Numbered from the stretch's first letter, positions 22,282 through 31,279 are shown. The stretch is 33,420 nucleotides of DNA from an uncultured bacterium (GCA_900314225.1 OMUM01000080.1:1-33420); one strand, 5' to 3'. The notes: generated by a model not told the origin, from the letters alone. Numbers and translations: made by a program.

Positions 22282-24909
22282 ATGAAAAATAATAGATATT
22301 ATGCGATGGGGGAAGATGAATTATTTACTAAGTTTAGAAGTTCTTTAAGTGGTTTGTCTTTAAGAGAAGTTACCAAAAGGATTAATAAATATGGTTATAA
22401 TGAATTGCCAACGAATAAACGGAGATCTATTTTAGAAATATTTATTGGTGGATTAATAGATTCTATTGTTTTATTATTGATTGTTGCGATAATTGCTTCT
22501 TTTCTTGTTGGTGAGTACTTGGATGGTTTCGCTATAATGTTTATCGTATTGGTTGATCTAATATTAGGTACTATTCAAGAGAAAAAAGCTAGTAATACGG
22601 CTGAGTCATTATCAAACTTAATTAAAGAAAAAGTAAAAGTAATTAGAAATGGGAAAGAATCTTTAATTGATGCTACAGAAGTTACTTTAGGAGATATAGT
22701 TTTATTCACTTCTGGTGATAAGGTTTCTGCTGATACTAGAATACTATCTTCACATAATTTTACGATTGATGAATCTACTCTTACGGGAGAGAGTTTACCT
22801 GTTGAAAAGAATTCTAGTGTATTAAAAAATAAAAATATTTCAATTAATGAACAAACTAATATGCTTTTTGCAGGTACTACTGTAGTTACTGGACGAGCAA
22901 CTGGTATTGTTGTTAATATTGGCCTTTCTACTGAAATTGGTAAGATTGCTAATACTATAAATGAAACTAAAGAAGAGAAATCTCCTTTAACAATTAGAGT
23001 AGAAAAGTTTTCTAAACAAATGAGTATTTTAATAATAATTATTGCAATAATTATAGTAATCTTACTATTTATTAAAGGTTTTTCTTTAAATGAAATATTA
23101 TTATCTGTTATTGCTTTGTCTGTTTCTGCTATGCCTGAGGGATTACCACTTGCTTTAACTATGGCATTAACAATTGCGTCTAGAAATATGGCTAAAAATA
23201 AAGTCGTTGTTAAGAAATTACATTCTGTTGAATCCCTTGGAAGTTGTACTGTAATAGCAAGTGATAAGACTGGTACACTTACTGTTAATGAACAAACTGC
23301 TAAAAAGATATTATTGCCTAATAATAATGAGTATATAATTTCTGGTACTGGATATAATACTAGTGGTGAAATTATTGGTAGCAACTTAAAATTAGCAAAA
23401 GAAGTTGCAATTCTTGGTCAAATTAATAATGAAGCAGAATTTAGTGATGGTAAACTTTTAGGCGATTCAATTGATTTAGCTTTTCTGGTTTTAGGTAAAA
23501 AAGCTAAAATTAATATTAATGATATTGAAATAATAGATTCTATTCCTTATGAATCTGCAAGTAAATATTCAGCAGTCTTTTATAAAAAAAATAATGAAAC
23601 ATATTGTACTATTAAGGGTTCCCTTGAGGTAGTAGAAAGTTTTTGTAATTCAATTAATTTAGTTAAAACTTTTGATAAACAAAGACTAGAGAAGCAAAAT
23701 GAATATTTAGCAGGAGATGGGTACCGAGTAATTGCTCTTGCTAATGGAAGAATTGATGAGAAGAAAAGTTATTCTGAAAAAGATATTAAGGATTTGGCAT
23801 TCATGGGAATGGTTGGATTTATTGATCCAATTAGAAAAGAGGCTCCTGCTGCTATTAAAAAATGTCGAAGAGCTGGTATTAAAGTATTGATGATAACTGG
23901 AGATCATCCATTGACGGCTTATAAGATTGCTAAGGATTTAAAACTGGTAAGTGATTATTCTTCTGTTACGACTGGTGATGAAGTAGATAAATATTTAAAA
24001 AAATCTGAAAAAGATTTTGATAAGTTTGTTATGTCTAAAATTATTTATACAAGAGTTACTCCATTACAAAAATTAAAGATAATTGAATCGTTAAAAAGAC
24101 AGGGTGAGTTTGTGGCGGTTACTGGTGATGGAGTAAATGATGCTCCAGCTTTAAAAGCAGCTAATATTGGCATTGCTATGGGAAGTGGTACTGATATCGC
24201 CAAAGAAACGGCAAATATGATTGTTATGGATGATAATTTTACCTCTATTGTAGAAGGTGTTGAAGATGGAAGAGTTGCTTATGCAAATATTAGAAAAATT
24301 ATTTATTTTTTAATATCTTGTGGTTTAGCTGAAGTATTATTTTTCTTATTATCTGTTTTATTTAATATGCCAGTGCCTTTAGTGGCAATTCAATTACTTT
24401 GGTTAAATGTTGTTACTGATGGTCTACAAGACTTTGCTTTATCATTTGAAAAAGCAGAGAAAGGTATAATGAAAGAAAAACCTATAAGTCCACAAACTAG
24501 TTTATTTGATAAAGATTTAACGGAAGAAATATTAATATCTGGAATATCAATTGGATTAATTGTTTTTGGATTATGGTTCTATCTAATAAAAATAATTAAT
24601 ATGAATGTTAGTATTGCTAGAGGATATATTGTAGCTTTAATGATTATTATTCAAAATATTCATGCTATTAATTGTAGGAGTGAAAGAAATAGTGCTTTAA
24701 CTATACCAGTAGAGAGTAATACTACTTTTATTTTTAGTATAATTTTTTCTGTAATTATTGGAATTGCTATATTAGAGATTGATTTTTTAAATAGTTTTTT
24801 AAAGACTAGTTATATTCCATATAATCAGTTGTTATTGCTATTTTGTTTAGGTATGATAATATTTGTTATTATGGAATTGTATAAAGAAATTAAATTTCAT
24901 AATAAATAA
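22282..24909 (+). CDS. Calcium-type P-type (P2) cation ATPase
   Basis: An 875-residue ion pump with all core P-type ATPase motifs: TGES (168-171) in the actuator domain, phosphorylation site DKTGTLT (D328), GDHPLTAYKIA (in the P/N hinge region) and TGDGVNDAPALKAANIG. About ten membrane helices are present. MPEGLP in helix 4 (with E286) and NVVTDG in helix 6 match P2A/P2B calcium pumps (SERCA, PMCA, LMCA1), so Ca2+ export is the most likely role. A proton or Na+ counter-ion cannot be told. Its ATG follows the acetyltransferase stop directly, with GAGGTAA as the ribosome binding site, so it is the last gene of a three-gene operon. Confidence 0.88.
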   Translation: MKNNRYYAMGEDELFTKFRSSLSGLSLREVTKRINKYGYNELPTNKRRSILEIFIGGLIDSIVLLLIVAIIASFLVGEYLDGFAIMFIVLVDLILGTIQEKKASNTAESLSNLIKEKVKVIRNGKESLIDATEVTLGDIVLFTSGDKVSADTRILSSHNFTIDESTLTGESLPVEKNSSVLKNKNISINEQTNMLFAGTTVVTGRATGIVVNIGLSTEIGKIANTINETKEEKSPLTIRVEKFSKQMSILIIIIAIIIVILLFIKGFSLNEILLSVIALSVSAMPEGLPLALTMALTIASRNMAKNKVVVKKLHSVESLGSCTVIASDKTGTLTVNEQTAKKILLPNNNEYIISGTGYNTSGEIIGSNLKLAKEVAILGQINNEAEFSDGKLLGDSIDLAFLVLGKKAKININDIEIIDSIPYESASKYSAVFYKKNNETYCTIKGSLEVVESFCNSINLVKTFDKQRLEKQNEYLAGDGYRVIALANGRIDEKKSYSEKDIKDLAFMGMVGFIDPIRKEAPAAIKKCRRAGIKVLMITGDHPLTAYKIAKDLKLVSDYSSVTTGDEVDKYLKKSEKDFDKFVMSKIIYTRVTPLQKLKIIESLKRQGEFVAVTGDGVNDAPALKAANIGIAMGSGTDIAKETANMIVMDDNFTSIVEGVEDGRVAYANIRKIIYFLISCGLAEVLFFLLSVLFNMPVPLVAIQLLWLNVVTDGLQDFALSFEKAEKGIMKEKPISPQTSLFDKDLTEEILISGISIGLIVFGLWFYLIKIINMNVSIARGYIVALMIIIQNIHAINCRSERNSALTIPVESNTTFIFSIIFSVIIGIAILEIDFLNSFLKTSYIPYNQLLLLFCLGMIIFVIMELYKEIKFHNK

Positions 24910-24915
24910 TCGTTA

Positions 24916-24924
24916 TGTTATAAT
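24916..24924 (+). promoter_or_regulatory. Extended -10 of the tkt operon
   Basis: TGTTATAAT at 24916-24924. Transcription is predicted from about 24931, at the AAGGAAG ribosome binding site, giving a leader of about 14 bases. Confidence 0.55.
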
Positions 24925-24944
24925 ATAAATAAGGAAGTGGTTAT

Positions 24945-26933
24945 ATGCAAATGCCTGCTATTAATTTAGAGGAAATTAATGAAAAGAAGATAATTGATCA
25001 GATTAGATGCTTGGGTATTGATATGATTGATAATGCTCATAGTGGACATCCAGGTATAGTTTTAGGGGCTGCTCCTATTATTTATACATTATATGCACAT
25101 CATATGAATATAGATGTTCAAAATCCAGATTACTTTAATCGTGATAGGTTTATTATGTCTGCAGGACATGGTTCAGCATTACTTTATGCAACACTTTATA
25201 TGTCTGGTTTTCCTATAAGTTTGGATGATTTAAAGAATTTTCGAAAATTGTCCTCAATTACTCCTGGACATCCAGAGTATAAGATAACTCCTGGAGTTGA
25301 TGCAACAACTGGTCCCCTTGGAGAGGGTATTGCTATGGGTGTTGGCATGGCTATGGCGGAGGCTAATTTAAGAAATAGATTTAAGAGTAAAAAGGATCTT
25401 ATTAATTATTATACTTATGTATTAGTAAGTGATGGCGATTTAATGGAAGGTGTTTCGTATGAAGCAGCATCTCTTGCTGGAATATTAAAATTAAATAAGT
25501 TGATTGTTTTATATGATTCAAATAATGTTTGTCTTGATGGTAAAACTAATAAAACTTTTAATGATAATATTTCTATGCGTTTTATTTCTCTTGGTTGGAA
25601 TGTTATAACTGTTCAAGATGGAGAAAATTTTTCTGAGATTGATAAAGCAATAACAGAAGCTAAAAATAGTAGTGATAAACCTACTTTAATTGAAATTAAA
25701 ACAGTAATTGGAAAATATTCTAAATTAGAAGGAACTAATTTAGTACATGGTAAACCATTAACTAAGGAAGATCTTTCAAGTATTAAAGCAAAGCTAGAAG
25801 TTAGAGATATTCCATTTCAGGTTTCACAAAGAGCAGTTGATGAAATGCAAGCTTTAATTAATAGTCGTTGTAAGAAGTTAAATGAAAAGTTTTTAAAGAA
25901 TGTTGATTCTCTTTCATCTGAAGAAAAAAATGAATTAGAAATGTTTATGAGTAATGATAAAACAATTGATTTAAAAGATTTTGTATATGATATTCCTGAA
26001 TCTTTAGAGGAGTCTCCACGAGATACTTCTTCTAAAATATTAAATTATATTGTTAATAAGAATAGTTTATTAATAGGTGGTTCTGCTGATTTGTTTTCAG
26101 CTAATAAAACTTATATTAATGATGGAGGAGATTTTTCTTCTGAGAATTATTTAGGAAAAAATATTTTCTTTGGCGTAAGAGAACATGCTATGGGAGCAAT
26201 TGCTAATGGACTTGCTTTATCTGGCTTTAGGCCATATATTTCAACTTTTTTATCATTTTCTGATTTTTTAAAACCAGCAATTAGATTAGGTTGTATGATG
26301 AAATTGCCTATAGTTTATATATTCACTCATGATTCAATTAGTGTTGGAGAAGATGGACCAACTCATCAGCCAGTTGAACAATTATTAGGTCTTAGATCTA
26401 TTCCTAATATGGAGGTTTTTAGACCTGCAGATGCTAATGAAGTAATTGGTTCATATAAAACTATTTTAGAGAAAATAAATACTCCAGCTACTATTTCTCT
26501 TTCAAGAAATAAATTACCTATTCTTGAAAATACTAAAGCAAATTTAGTTGAGAAAGGTGGATATGTAGTCCTTGATACAATGAAGGCCCCATCAGCAATT
26601 GTAATATCTTGTGGTGAAGAATTACATGAAGTTTTGAAAGCAGCTAAAGATTTACTTTCTAAAGGTATTTTTATTAGAGTAGTATCAATGCCTAACTTAG
26701 AAAGGTTCTTAAGACAAGATGCAGAATATATAGATTCAGTGCTTCCAGTAGAAATTAGAAAAATTGCTGTTGAAGCTGAACCAGATTATTTATGGAACAA
26801 AATAATATTTAATAGTAAAAATATAATTTCATTAAATAGTTTTGGTATGAGTGCATCTAAAGATGATATATATAAACATTTTGGATTTGATTATAAAAGT
26901 TTAGAAGAAAAAATTGAAAATCTACTAAAATAA
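24945..26933 (+). CDS. tkt: Transketolase
   Basis: A 662-residue thiamine diphosphate enzyme of the pentose phosphate pathway, moving two-carbon units between sugar phosphates. It shows DNAHSGHPG (H near 36), SAGHGSALLYA, GPLGEGIAMGVGMA, the ThDP motif SDGDLMEG then NN at the expected spacing, the cofactor-activating glutamate in FGVREHAMGAIANGLALSG, and HDSISVGEDGPTHQPVEQL. Full length for the family, with no break. The order tkt, sirA-like, yneF is that of Bacillus subtilis. It has its own extended -10 promoter. Confidence 0.95.
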   Translation: MQMPAINLEEINEKKIIDQIRCLGIDMIDNAHSGHPGIVLGAAPIIYTLYAHHMNIDVQNPDYFNRDRFIMSAGHGSALLYATLYMSGFPISLDDLKNFRKLSSITPGHPEYKITPGVDATTGPLGEGIAMGVGMAMAEANLRNRFKSKKDLINYYTYVLVSDGDLMEGVSYEAASLAGILKLNKLIVLYDSNNVCLDGKTNKTFNDNISMRFISLGWNVITVQDGENFSEIDKAITEAKNSSDKPTLIEIKTVIGKYSKLEGTNLVHGKPLTKEDLSSIKAKLEVRDIPFQVSQRAVDEMQALINSRCKKLNEKFLKNVDSLSSEEKNELEMFMSNDKTIDLKDFVYDIPESLEESPRDTSSKILNYIVNKNSLLIGGSADLFSANKTYINDGGDFSSENYLGKNIFFGVREHAMGAIANGLALSGFRPYISTFLSFSDFLKPAIRLGCMMKLPIVYIFTHDSISVGEDGPTHQPVEQLLGLRSIPNMEVFRPADANEVIGSYKTILEKINTPATISLSRNKLPILENTKANLVEKGGYVVLDTMKAPSAIVISCGEELHEVLKAAKDLLSKGIFIRVVSMPNLERFLRQDAEYIDSVLPVEIRKIAVEAEPDYLWNKIIFNSKNIISLNSFGMSASKDDIYKHFGFDYKSLEEKIENLLK

Positions 26934-26939
26934 TACAAA

Positions 26940-26992
26940 AATAGACTTATCATTTAGTTATTATATATTTGGTGATTAAATGAAAGTCTATT
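26940..26992 (+). promoter_or_regulatory. Hairpin covering the sirA start codon, with an internal promoter
   Basis: The left arm 26940-26955 and right arm 26978-26992 form a 15-bp stem with one bulged A (26949). The right arm contains the ATG (26980) and the 22-base loop holds the GGTGA ribosome binding site. A TATTAT (26959-26964) in the loop would start a transcript at about 26971 that lacks the left arm. The arm is followed by ATATTTTT, so partial termination of tkt transcripts is also possible. Confidence 0.5.
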
Positions 26993-27408
26993 ATATTTTT
27001 AAAATTAAAGAAGAGTTTATTAAATTATATAATGATACTCCTAGTGTATTATATAATATTTTAAAAACTATATTTTATTTAGATAAGCAAGAAGTTGAGT
27101 ATGGTTATAATTTGTTTACTCAATTGATAATTCCTTTTAAAAAAGATGATTTTGATAGAAAACTATTTATTGATTTACATCAAGATATTCCTTATTCTAA
27201 AAGAAAAAATGTTCATTATATAAATAATTTATATTTAAATGAAGTTAGTAGGTTGGTTGTATGTAATTATTATTTAAAATTAGAAGTAGAACAAAACTTT
27301 TCTAGTTTCTTTAAAATACTAAATAGAGAAAATAAGAATTTATTTGTATGTTGTTTTAAAAAAACTGATTTTTTCTTTTTGGATGATTATTTATTAGAGA
27401 GAATTTAG
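26980..27408 (+). CDS. sirA: SirA-like inhibitor of replication initiation (YneE)
   Basis: A 142-residue protein placed exactly where Bacillus subtilis carries sirA (yneE), between tkt and yneF. It begins MKVYYIFKIKEEFIKLYN, close to the YxYxIKEEFxxxY start I recall for SirA. The rest is a mixed alpha/beta soluble protein without membrane segments. SirA binds domain I of DnaA and blocks new rounds of replication when sporulation starts. Similarity is modest by eye, so the call rests on the N-terminal motif, size (about 148 in Bacillus) and gene order. A start-codon hairpin suggests translational control. If the organism does not form spores, the protein may have another trigger. Confidence 0.65.
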   Translation: MKVYYIFKIKEEFIKLYNDTPSVLYNILKTIFYLDKQEVEYGYNLFTQLIIPFKKDDFDRKLFIDLHQDIPYSKRKNVHYINNLYLNEVSRLVVCNYYLKLEVEQNFSSFFKILNRENKNLFVCCFKKTDFFFLDDYLLERI

Positions 27409-27458
27409 TTGTTATTTGGGTAATATTCTAGTAAAATAGTATTTAAGGAGATGAAGTT

Positions 27459-27668
27459 ATGCTACATGATATATTATTATTAATATTAGGAATAGTTATT
27501 GGAGGTATTATTGGTTTCTTTTTAGCTAGATTTTTTATGAAAAAATATTTAAAGAAAAATCCTCCTATTAATGAGGAAATGATTAAAACTTTAATGTCTC
27601 AAATGGGAAGGACACCTAATAAGAAACAAATAAATCAAATGATGAAGGCTATGGAAAAATACCAGTAA
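27459..27668 (+). CDS. yneF: YneF-family (UPF0154) small membrane protein
   Basis: A 69-residue protein with one N-terminal transmembrane helix (about 4-25, LLLILGIVIGGIIGFFLARF) followed by KKYLKKNPPINEEMIKTLMS and the family ending QMGRTPNKKQINQMMKAME. This pattern identifies the UPF0154/YneF family, present throughout Firmicutes and Mollicutes and of unknown function. An AAGGAGATG site lies 6-7 bases before the ATG. Gene order after tkt and sirA matches Bacillus. Confidence 0.93.
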   Translation: MLHDILLLILGIVIGGIIGFFLARFFMKKYLKKNPPINEEMIKTLMSQMGRTPNKKQINQMMKAMEKYQ

Positions 27669-27679
27669 TGGTATTTTAT

Positions 27680-27708
27680 TTGATTTTACTTATAAAATAT
27701 GATATAAT
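27680..27708 (+). promoter_or_regulatory. Promoter of the acidic coiled-coil protein gene
   Basis: TTGATT (27680-27685), a 17-base spacer, and TATAAT (27703-27708) preceded by TGA (extended -10). It overlaps codons immediately after yneF and shows that the downstream gene starts after 27715. Confidence 0.7.
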
Positions 27709-27739
27709 ACAGTCGTTTAGTTGGAGGGATATGTATAAA

Positions 27740-29206
27740 ATGGATACAAGAAAGTATATTGAAAATTTATATAATTATGTAAATAAAAATGATATTACTA
27801 TTGAAGAATATTATAGAGAACTTGCTGATAATTATAGAAAAAGTAGGTTTTCTTTAATTGAAGATTTTGAAAAAGACAATCCTTTTATTACAAGTGAAGA
27901 TTTTTTAAAATTAACTAGTAGTAATGATGAAAATATGAATAAATATTTTTCTAATAAAATGACTAAAGTAATTCAAGCAAATGTATTAGATTTATTGAAT
28001 AAATCTAAAAATGAAAATTTAGATTCTGATAGTAAAAGTGATACTGATGATGAAGAATATGAAATTTCTGATAATAAGAAAGATAAGTTTACATTATTTT
28101 TGAATGAGGATTCACAAGAGTTATTTGCTAGAGGTTATTTGTTTGAAAGATTTAATATAAGCCCTGGTAGAAAAGTTAAAGTTAGTGGAGTAATTTGCTA
28201 TAGTTTATCAAAGGATGATTATCAAACTATTATGAATAATAGAAATAATGAAGTTTCTCCATATGTCGTTGAAATAAAGACAATTGTTCCTGTTAGAAAA
28301 GAAAAGACTGATGAAGAAGCAAAAAAGGGTAATTCTAATGGAATTGATTTAACTAATTTATCAGATGATGAGTTAGAATCAAGAATTCAGAATTTATGGA
28401 ATTTTGGTGCACATCAAGAAAATGGATTAAATGAGAATAGTGATTTATCAAATGAATGGGATGCTTTAGTGGCAGAAAAAAATAGACGTCAAGCTGCAAA
28501 AAGCAAAACTAATAATAATACACAAAATAATTCTGATTTAGATAAATTATTATCTGAACTTGAAAATGAATTAAATGAAATAAATAAATTAATTAAAGAG
28601 TTAGAAAGATTAATTCAAGTACTTGAAAATAATTTAAATAATTTGAATGATAAGAAAGTTTCTAAACCAGTAGATTTGGAAAATGAAGATAGTAAAACTG
28701 ACCAAGAAAAAGATAAAGATAGTATAGATCAAGAAAAAAATGAATCAATTCAAAATTTTATGAATGAGATAAATAATAAAATAGCAAAAGATAAAGAGAC
28801 TTCTAATGATGGTTCAATTAACATACCTATTGATTCAGAAGAAACAAAAAAATGTCTTGTATATCATTATGAAGAAAAAGATAAATATTATGTTCAAGAT
28901 GAATTATTTGATGATGAATTATTTAAAAAATTAAATATTAAACCTAAAGAAGGAAGTATTAAGTTTGATGGAAAAAGTTGTCATGAAATAAGCAAAGATG
29001 ATCTTAATAAATTAAAAGATAAAATTGATAATAACTTTATTATTGATTTTGTTAATATTAATGATAGTATGAAAAATGAACAAAAAAATGAAAAGACTGC
29101 TGATGATAATATTTCTTCTAGTGATGATATTGAGTCAATTATTGATAGATTATTTGATGAAGATAATGAAAAAAGTGAAGAAGAAGTTAGTGGTTTATCT
29201 TTGTGA
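27740..29206 (+). CDS. Acidic coiled-coil protein with a duplicated domain
   Basis: I do not recognise this soluble protein of 488 residues, rich in Asp, Glu, Asn and Lys. Two segments look like copies of one domain: FTLFLNEDSQELFARGYLFE, then RFNISPGRKVKVSG, then CYSLSKDD (about 115-165), and KCLVYHYEEKDKYYVQDELF, then KKLNIKPKEGSIKFDGK, then CHEISKDD (about 370-425). Between them lies a strong coiled coil (LDKLLSELENELNEINKLIK, then ELERLIQVLENNLNNLND). ATG 27740 is 11 bases after GGAGGG; ATG 27731 is an alternative. Codons farther upstream overlap the promoter and are excluded. The gene ends at a clear terminator. A structural or cytoskeletal role is possible but unsupported. Confidence 0.65.
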   Translation: MDTRKYIENLYNYVNKNDITIEEYYRELADNYRKSRFSLIEDFEKDNPFITSEDFLKLTSSNDENMNKYFSNKMTKVIQANVLDLLNKSKNENLDSDSKSDTDDEEYEISDNKKDKFTLFLNEDSQELFARGYLFERFNISPGRKVKVSGVICYSLSKDDYQTIMNNRNNEVSPYVVEIKTIVPVRKEKTDEEAKKGNSNGIDLTNLSDDELESRIQNLWNFGAHQENGLNENSDLSNEWDALVAEKNRRQAAKSKTNNNTQNNSDLDKLLSELENELNEINKLIKELERLIQVLENNLNNLNDKKVSKPVDLENEDSKTDQEKDKDSIDQEKNESIQNFMNEINNKIAKDKETSNDGSINIPIDSEETKKCLVYHYEEKDKYYVQDELFDDELFKKLNIKPKEGSIKFDGKSCHEISKDDLNKLKDKIDNNFIIDFVNINDSMKNEQKNEKTADDNISSSDDIESIIDRLFDEDNEKSEEEVSGLSL

Positions 29207-29216
29207 TTTTAAAATT

Positions 29217-29242
29217 AAAGACTTTTAAACAAGTCTTTTTTT
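29217..29242 (+). terminator. Rho-independent terminator
   Basis: AAAGACTT (29217-29224) pairs perfectly with AAGTCTTT (29231-29238) around a 6-base loop and runs into a T-tract to 29242. Confidence 0.85.
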
Positions 29243-29280
29243 GTACTTAAAATTTACTAGATATTTCTTATTATAAATTA

Positions 29281-29286
29281 TATAAT
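29281..29286 (+). promoter_or_regulatory. -10 element of uvrC
   Basis: TATAAT at 29281-29286. The predicted start of transcription (about 29293) is the first G of GGTGATC, the ribosome binding site. No clear -35 or LexA-type box was seen. Confidence 0.45.
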
Positions 29287-29301
29287 TAAGTAGGTGATCA
29301 A

Positions 29302-31062
29302 ATGAAAGACTTTAAAGAAAAACTTAGTTTAGTGCCTAAAAAACCAGGTAGTTATCAAATGAAAAATAAAGATGGAGTAATTATCTATGTTGGTAAAGCT
29401 AAAAATTTACAAAGAAGGCTGAGAAGTTATTTTACAAGAACTGTTACAGGTAAAACTAGAATGTTAGTAGAAGATATAGATGACTTTGAATATATTGTTA
29501 CATCTTCAGAATTAGAGAGTTTAATACTGGAAATTACTTTAATTAAAAAATATGATCCTAAATATAATATTTTACTTAGAGATGATAAATCTTATCCATA
29601 TATAGAATTAACTAATGATAAATATCCAGTTGTAAAAATAATTAGAAATGCTAAAAGGAAAAAAATAAAAGATCATTTATATGGACCGTATCCTAATGCT
29701 TCGGCAGCTAGAAAAACAGTAAATATTATTAATAGAATGTACCCACTTAGAAAGTGTGATAAATTAAAGAAAGATTTATGTTTATATTATCATATTAATG
29801 AATGTCTAGGATATTGTAAGATAGATGTTCCTAAAGAAAAAATAGATGAGATGAAAAAAGAGATTATTACTTTTTTAAAGGGAGATAGTTCAATTATTTC
29901 AAAAAAAATAGAAGATGAAATGTTAAAAGCAAGTGAAGCAATGAATTATGAACGTGCTCAAGAATTAAAAAGTATGTTAGATGATATCAATACAACATTA
30001 AAGAAGCAAAAGATTGATCTTAATCATAATTATAATTTTGATTTAGTTAATTATTATTATGAAAATAATTATTTAGCAATTGAAATATTTTTTATAAGAG
30101 ATGGATTATTATTTGGAAGACATAATGAGATAATTGCTTCTATTGGAGATATTTCTGAAGAAATAACAGAATATTTAGTTAAATTTTATGATAAAGGAGT
30201 ATTACCTCGTGAATTACTAATACCAGAAGAATTAGATGAAAATTTATTAAAAGATTATTTTAAAATTAAAGTTATTAAACCTAAAAAAGGTAAATTGAAG
30301 AATTTAGTAGATTTAGCAAAAGAAAATGCTAAAGAGCAAATGGATTTAGAAGGAGAAACATTAAAAAGAGATGATGAAGAAAGATTAAAAGCTGAAGAGG
30401 AATTAAAAAATTTACTTGGACTTAAAGAGTTAAGAAGAATAGAATCTTTTGATAATTCTCATTTATTTGGAACTTTTTATGTAGGTGGTATGGTTGTTTT
30501 TGATGATTTCCTTCCTAATAAAGATTTATATCGAAAATATAAGATTTCTACAGATGTTAAAGATGATATTGGTGCTATGAAAGAAGTTATTTATAGAAGA
30601 TATTTTAAAACTATAATGAATGAATCATATAAACCTGATTTAATTGTAATGGACGGAGGTAAAGCTCAAATAGATGCTTGTAAAGAGGTATTAGATTCCT
30701 TAAATTTATATATTCCAATTATTGGTTTAGTAAAGGATGATAAGCATAGAACTAATCATATAATGAATGAGAATTTAGAAATATTAGATGTTCCAAAAGA
30801 TTCAAAATTATTTTTATTTTTAACTAGGATTCAAGATGAGGTACATAGATATGCTATTACATATCACAGAAATATTAAGGCTAAAGGTGCTTTATCTAGT
30901 ATTTTAGATGTTGTACCTGGAATTGGTGAGGTAAGAAAAAAAGAATTATTAAAAAAATTTGGATCTTTAAAGAAGATGAAAGAAGCAAGTGTTGATGAAT
31001 TGTCTGAAGTAGTTAATAGGGAAGTTGCTGAAAAACTTTTTGAATATTTAAAAGAGATATAG
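29302..31062 (+). CDS. uvrC: Excinuclease ABC subunit C (UvrC)
   Basis: A 586-residue nucleotide excision repair nuclease that cuts on both sides of a DNA lesion after UvrA/UvrB loading. The N-terminal GIY-YIG domain (GSYQMKNKDGVIIYVGKAKN, then LQRRLRSYF, about 17-46) makes the 3' cut. The UVR motif (SEAMNYERAQELKSMLDDI, about 212-230) binds UvrB. The RNase H-like domain (ESFDNSHLFGTFYVGGMVVF, then LIVMDGGKAQI) makes the 5' cut. The C-terminal helix-hairpin-helix pair reads LDVVPGIGEVRKKELLKKFG. Full length. Its last codons contain the promoter of the downstream pilin array. Confidence 0.95.
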   Translation: MKDFKEKLSLVPKKPGSYQMKNKDGVIIYVGKAKNLQRRLRSYFTRTVTGKTRMLVEDIDDFEYIVTSSELESLILEITLIKKYDPKYNILLRDDKSYPYIELTNDKYPVVKIIRNAKRKKIKDHLYGPYPNASAARKTVNIINRMYPLRKCDKLKKDLCLYYHINECLGYCKIDVPKEKIDEMKKEIITFLKGDSSIISKKIEDEMLKASEAMNYERAQELKSMLDDINTTLKKQKIDLNHNYNFDLVNYYYENNYLAIEIFFIRDGLLFGRHNEIIASIGDISEEITEYLVKFYDKGVLPRELLIPEELDENLLKDYFKIKVIKPKKGKLKNLVDLAKENAKEQMDLEGETLKRDDEERLKAEEELKNLLGLKELRRIESFDNSHLFGTFYVGGMVVFDDFLPNKDLYRKYKISTDVKDDIGAMKEVIYRRYFKTIMNESYKPDLIVMDGGKAQIDACKEVLDSLNLYIPIIGLVKDDKHRTNHIMNENLEILDVPKDSKLFLFLTRIQDEVHRYAITYHRNIKAKGALSSILDVVPGIGEVRKKELLKKFGSLKKMKEASVDELSEVVNREVAEKLFEYLKEI

Positions 31063-31068
31063 TATAAT
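31040..31068 (+). promoter_or_regulatory. Promoter of the tandem pilin operon
   Basis: TTGAAT (31040-31045), a 17-base spacer, and TATAAT (31063-31068), lying over the 3' end of uvrC. The leader before the first pilin is about 26 bases. No comparable promoter was seen between the pilin genes, which are 30 and 26 bases apart, so the array is probably one transcript. Confidence 0.65.
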
Positions 31069-31100
31069 TTAGATATAGAATATGTACTGGAGATGTAGTT

Positions 31101-31279
31101 ATGAATAACAAGGGTTTTACATTGGTTGAGATTTTAGCTACGATTGCAATTTTAGGAATACTTTCTGGGATTGTTATTGGAGGAGTACAGAAATATATTG
31201 AGAAATCAAGACAACAGGCATATGATACTTTAGCAAGTAGTTCGATTGATGCAACAAAAGAGTATGTAATGGATCATCC
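31101..31279 (+). repeat. Constant 5' cassette of the pilin array, copy 1
   Basis: The first 179 bases of the gene. It differs from copy 2 only at 31109, 31112 and 31130, all silent. The next 149 bases (31131-31279) are identical, after which the genes diverge abruptly. Confidence 0.95.

Noticed and set aside
22575..23384. Long open frame antisense to the P-type ATPase gene
   Set aside because: It runs fully opposite a well-supported ATPase with all its motifs, lacks a ribosome binding site, and encodes no recognisable domain. It is a by-product of biased codon use.
27668..27739. N-terminal extension of the acidic protein starting at 27668
   Set aside because: This stretch contains a 17-spaced TTGATT/TATAAT promoter, and a GGAGGG site lies directly before the later ATG codons, so the first 24 codons would not be in the transcript.
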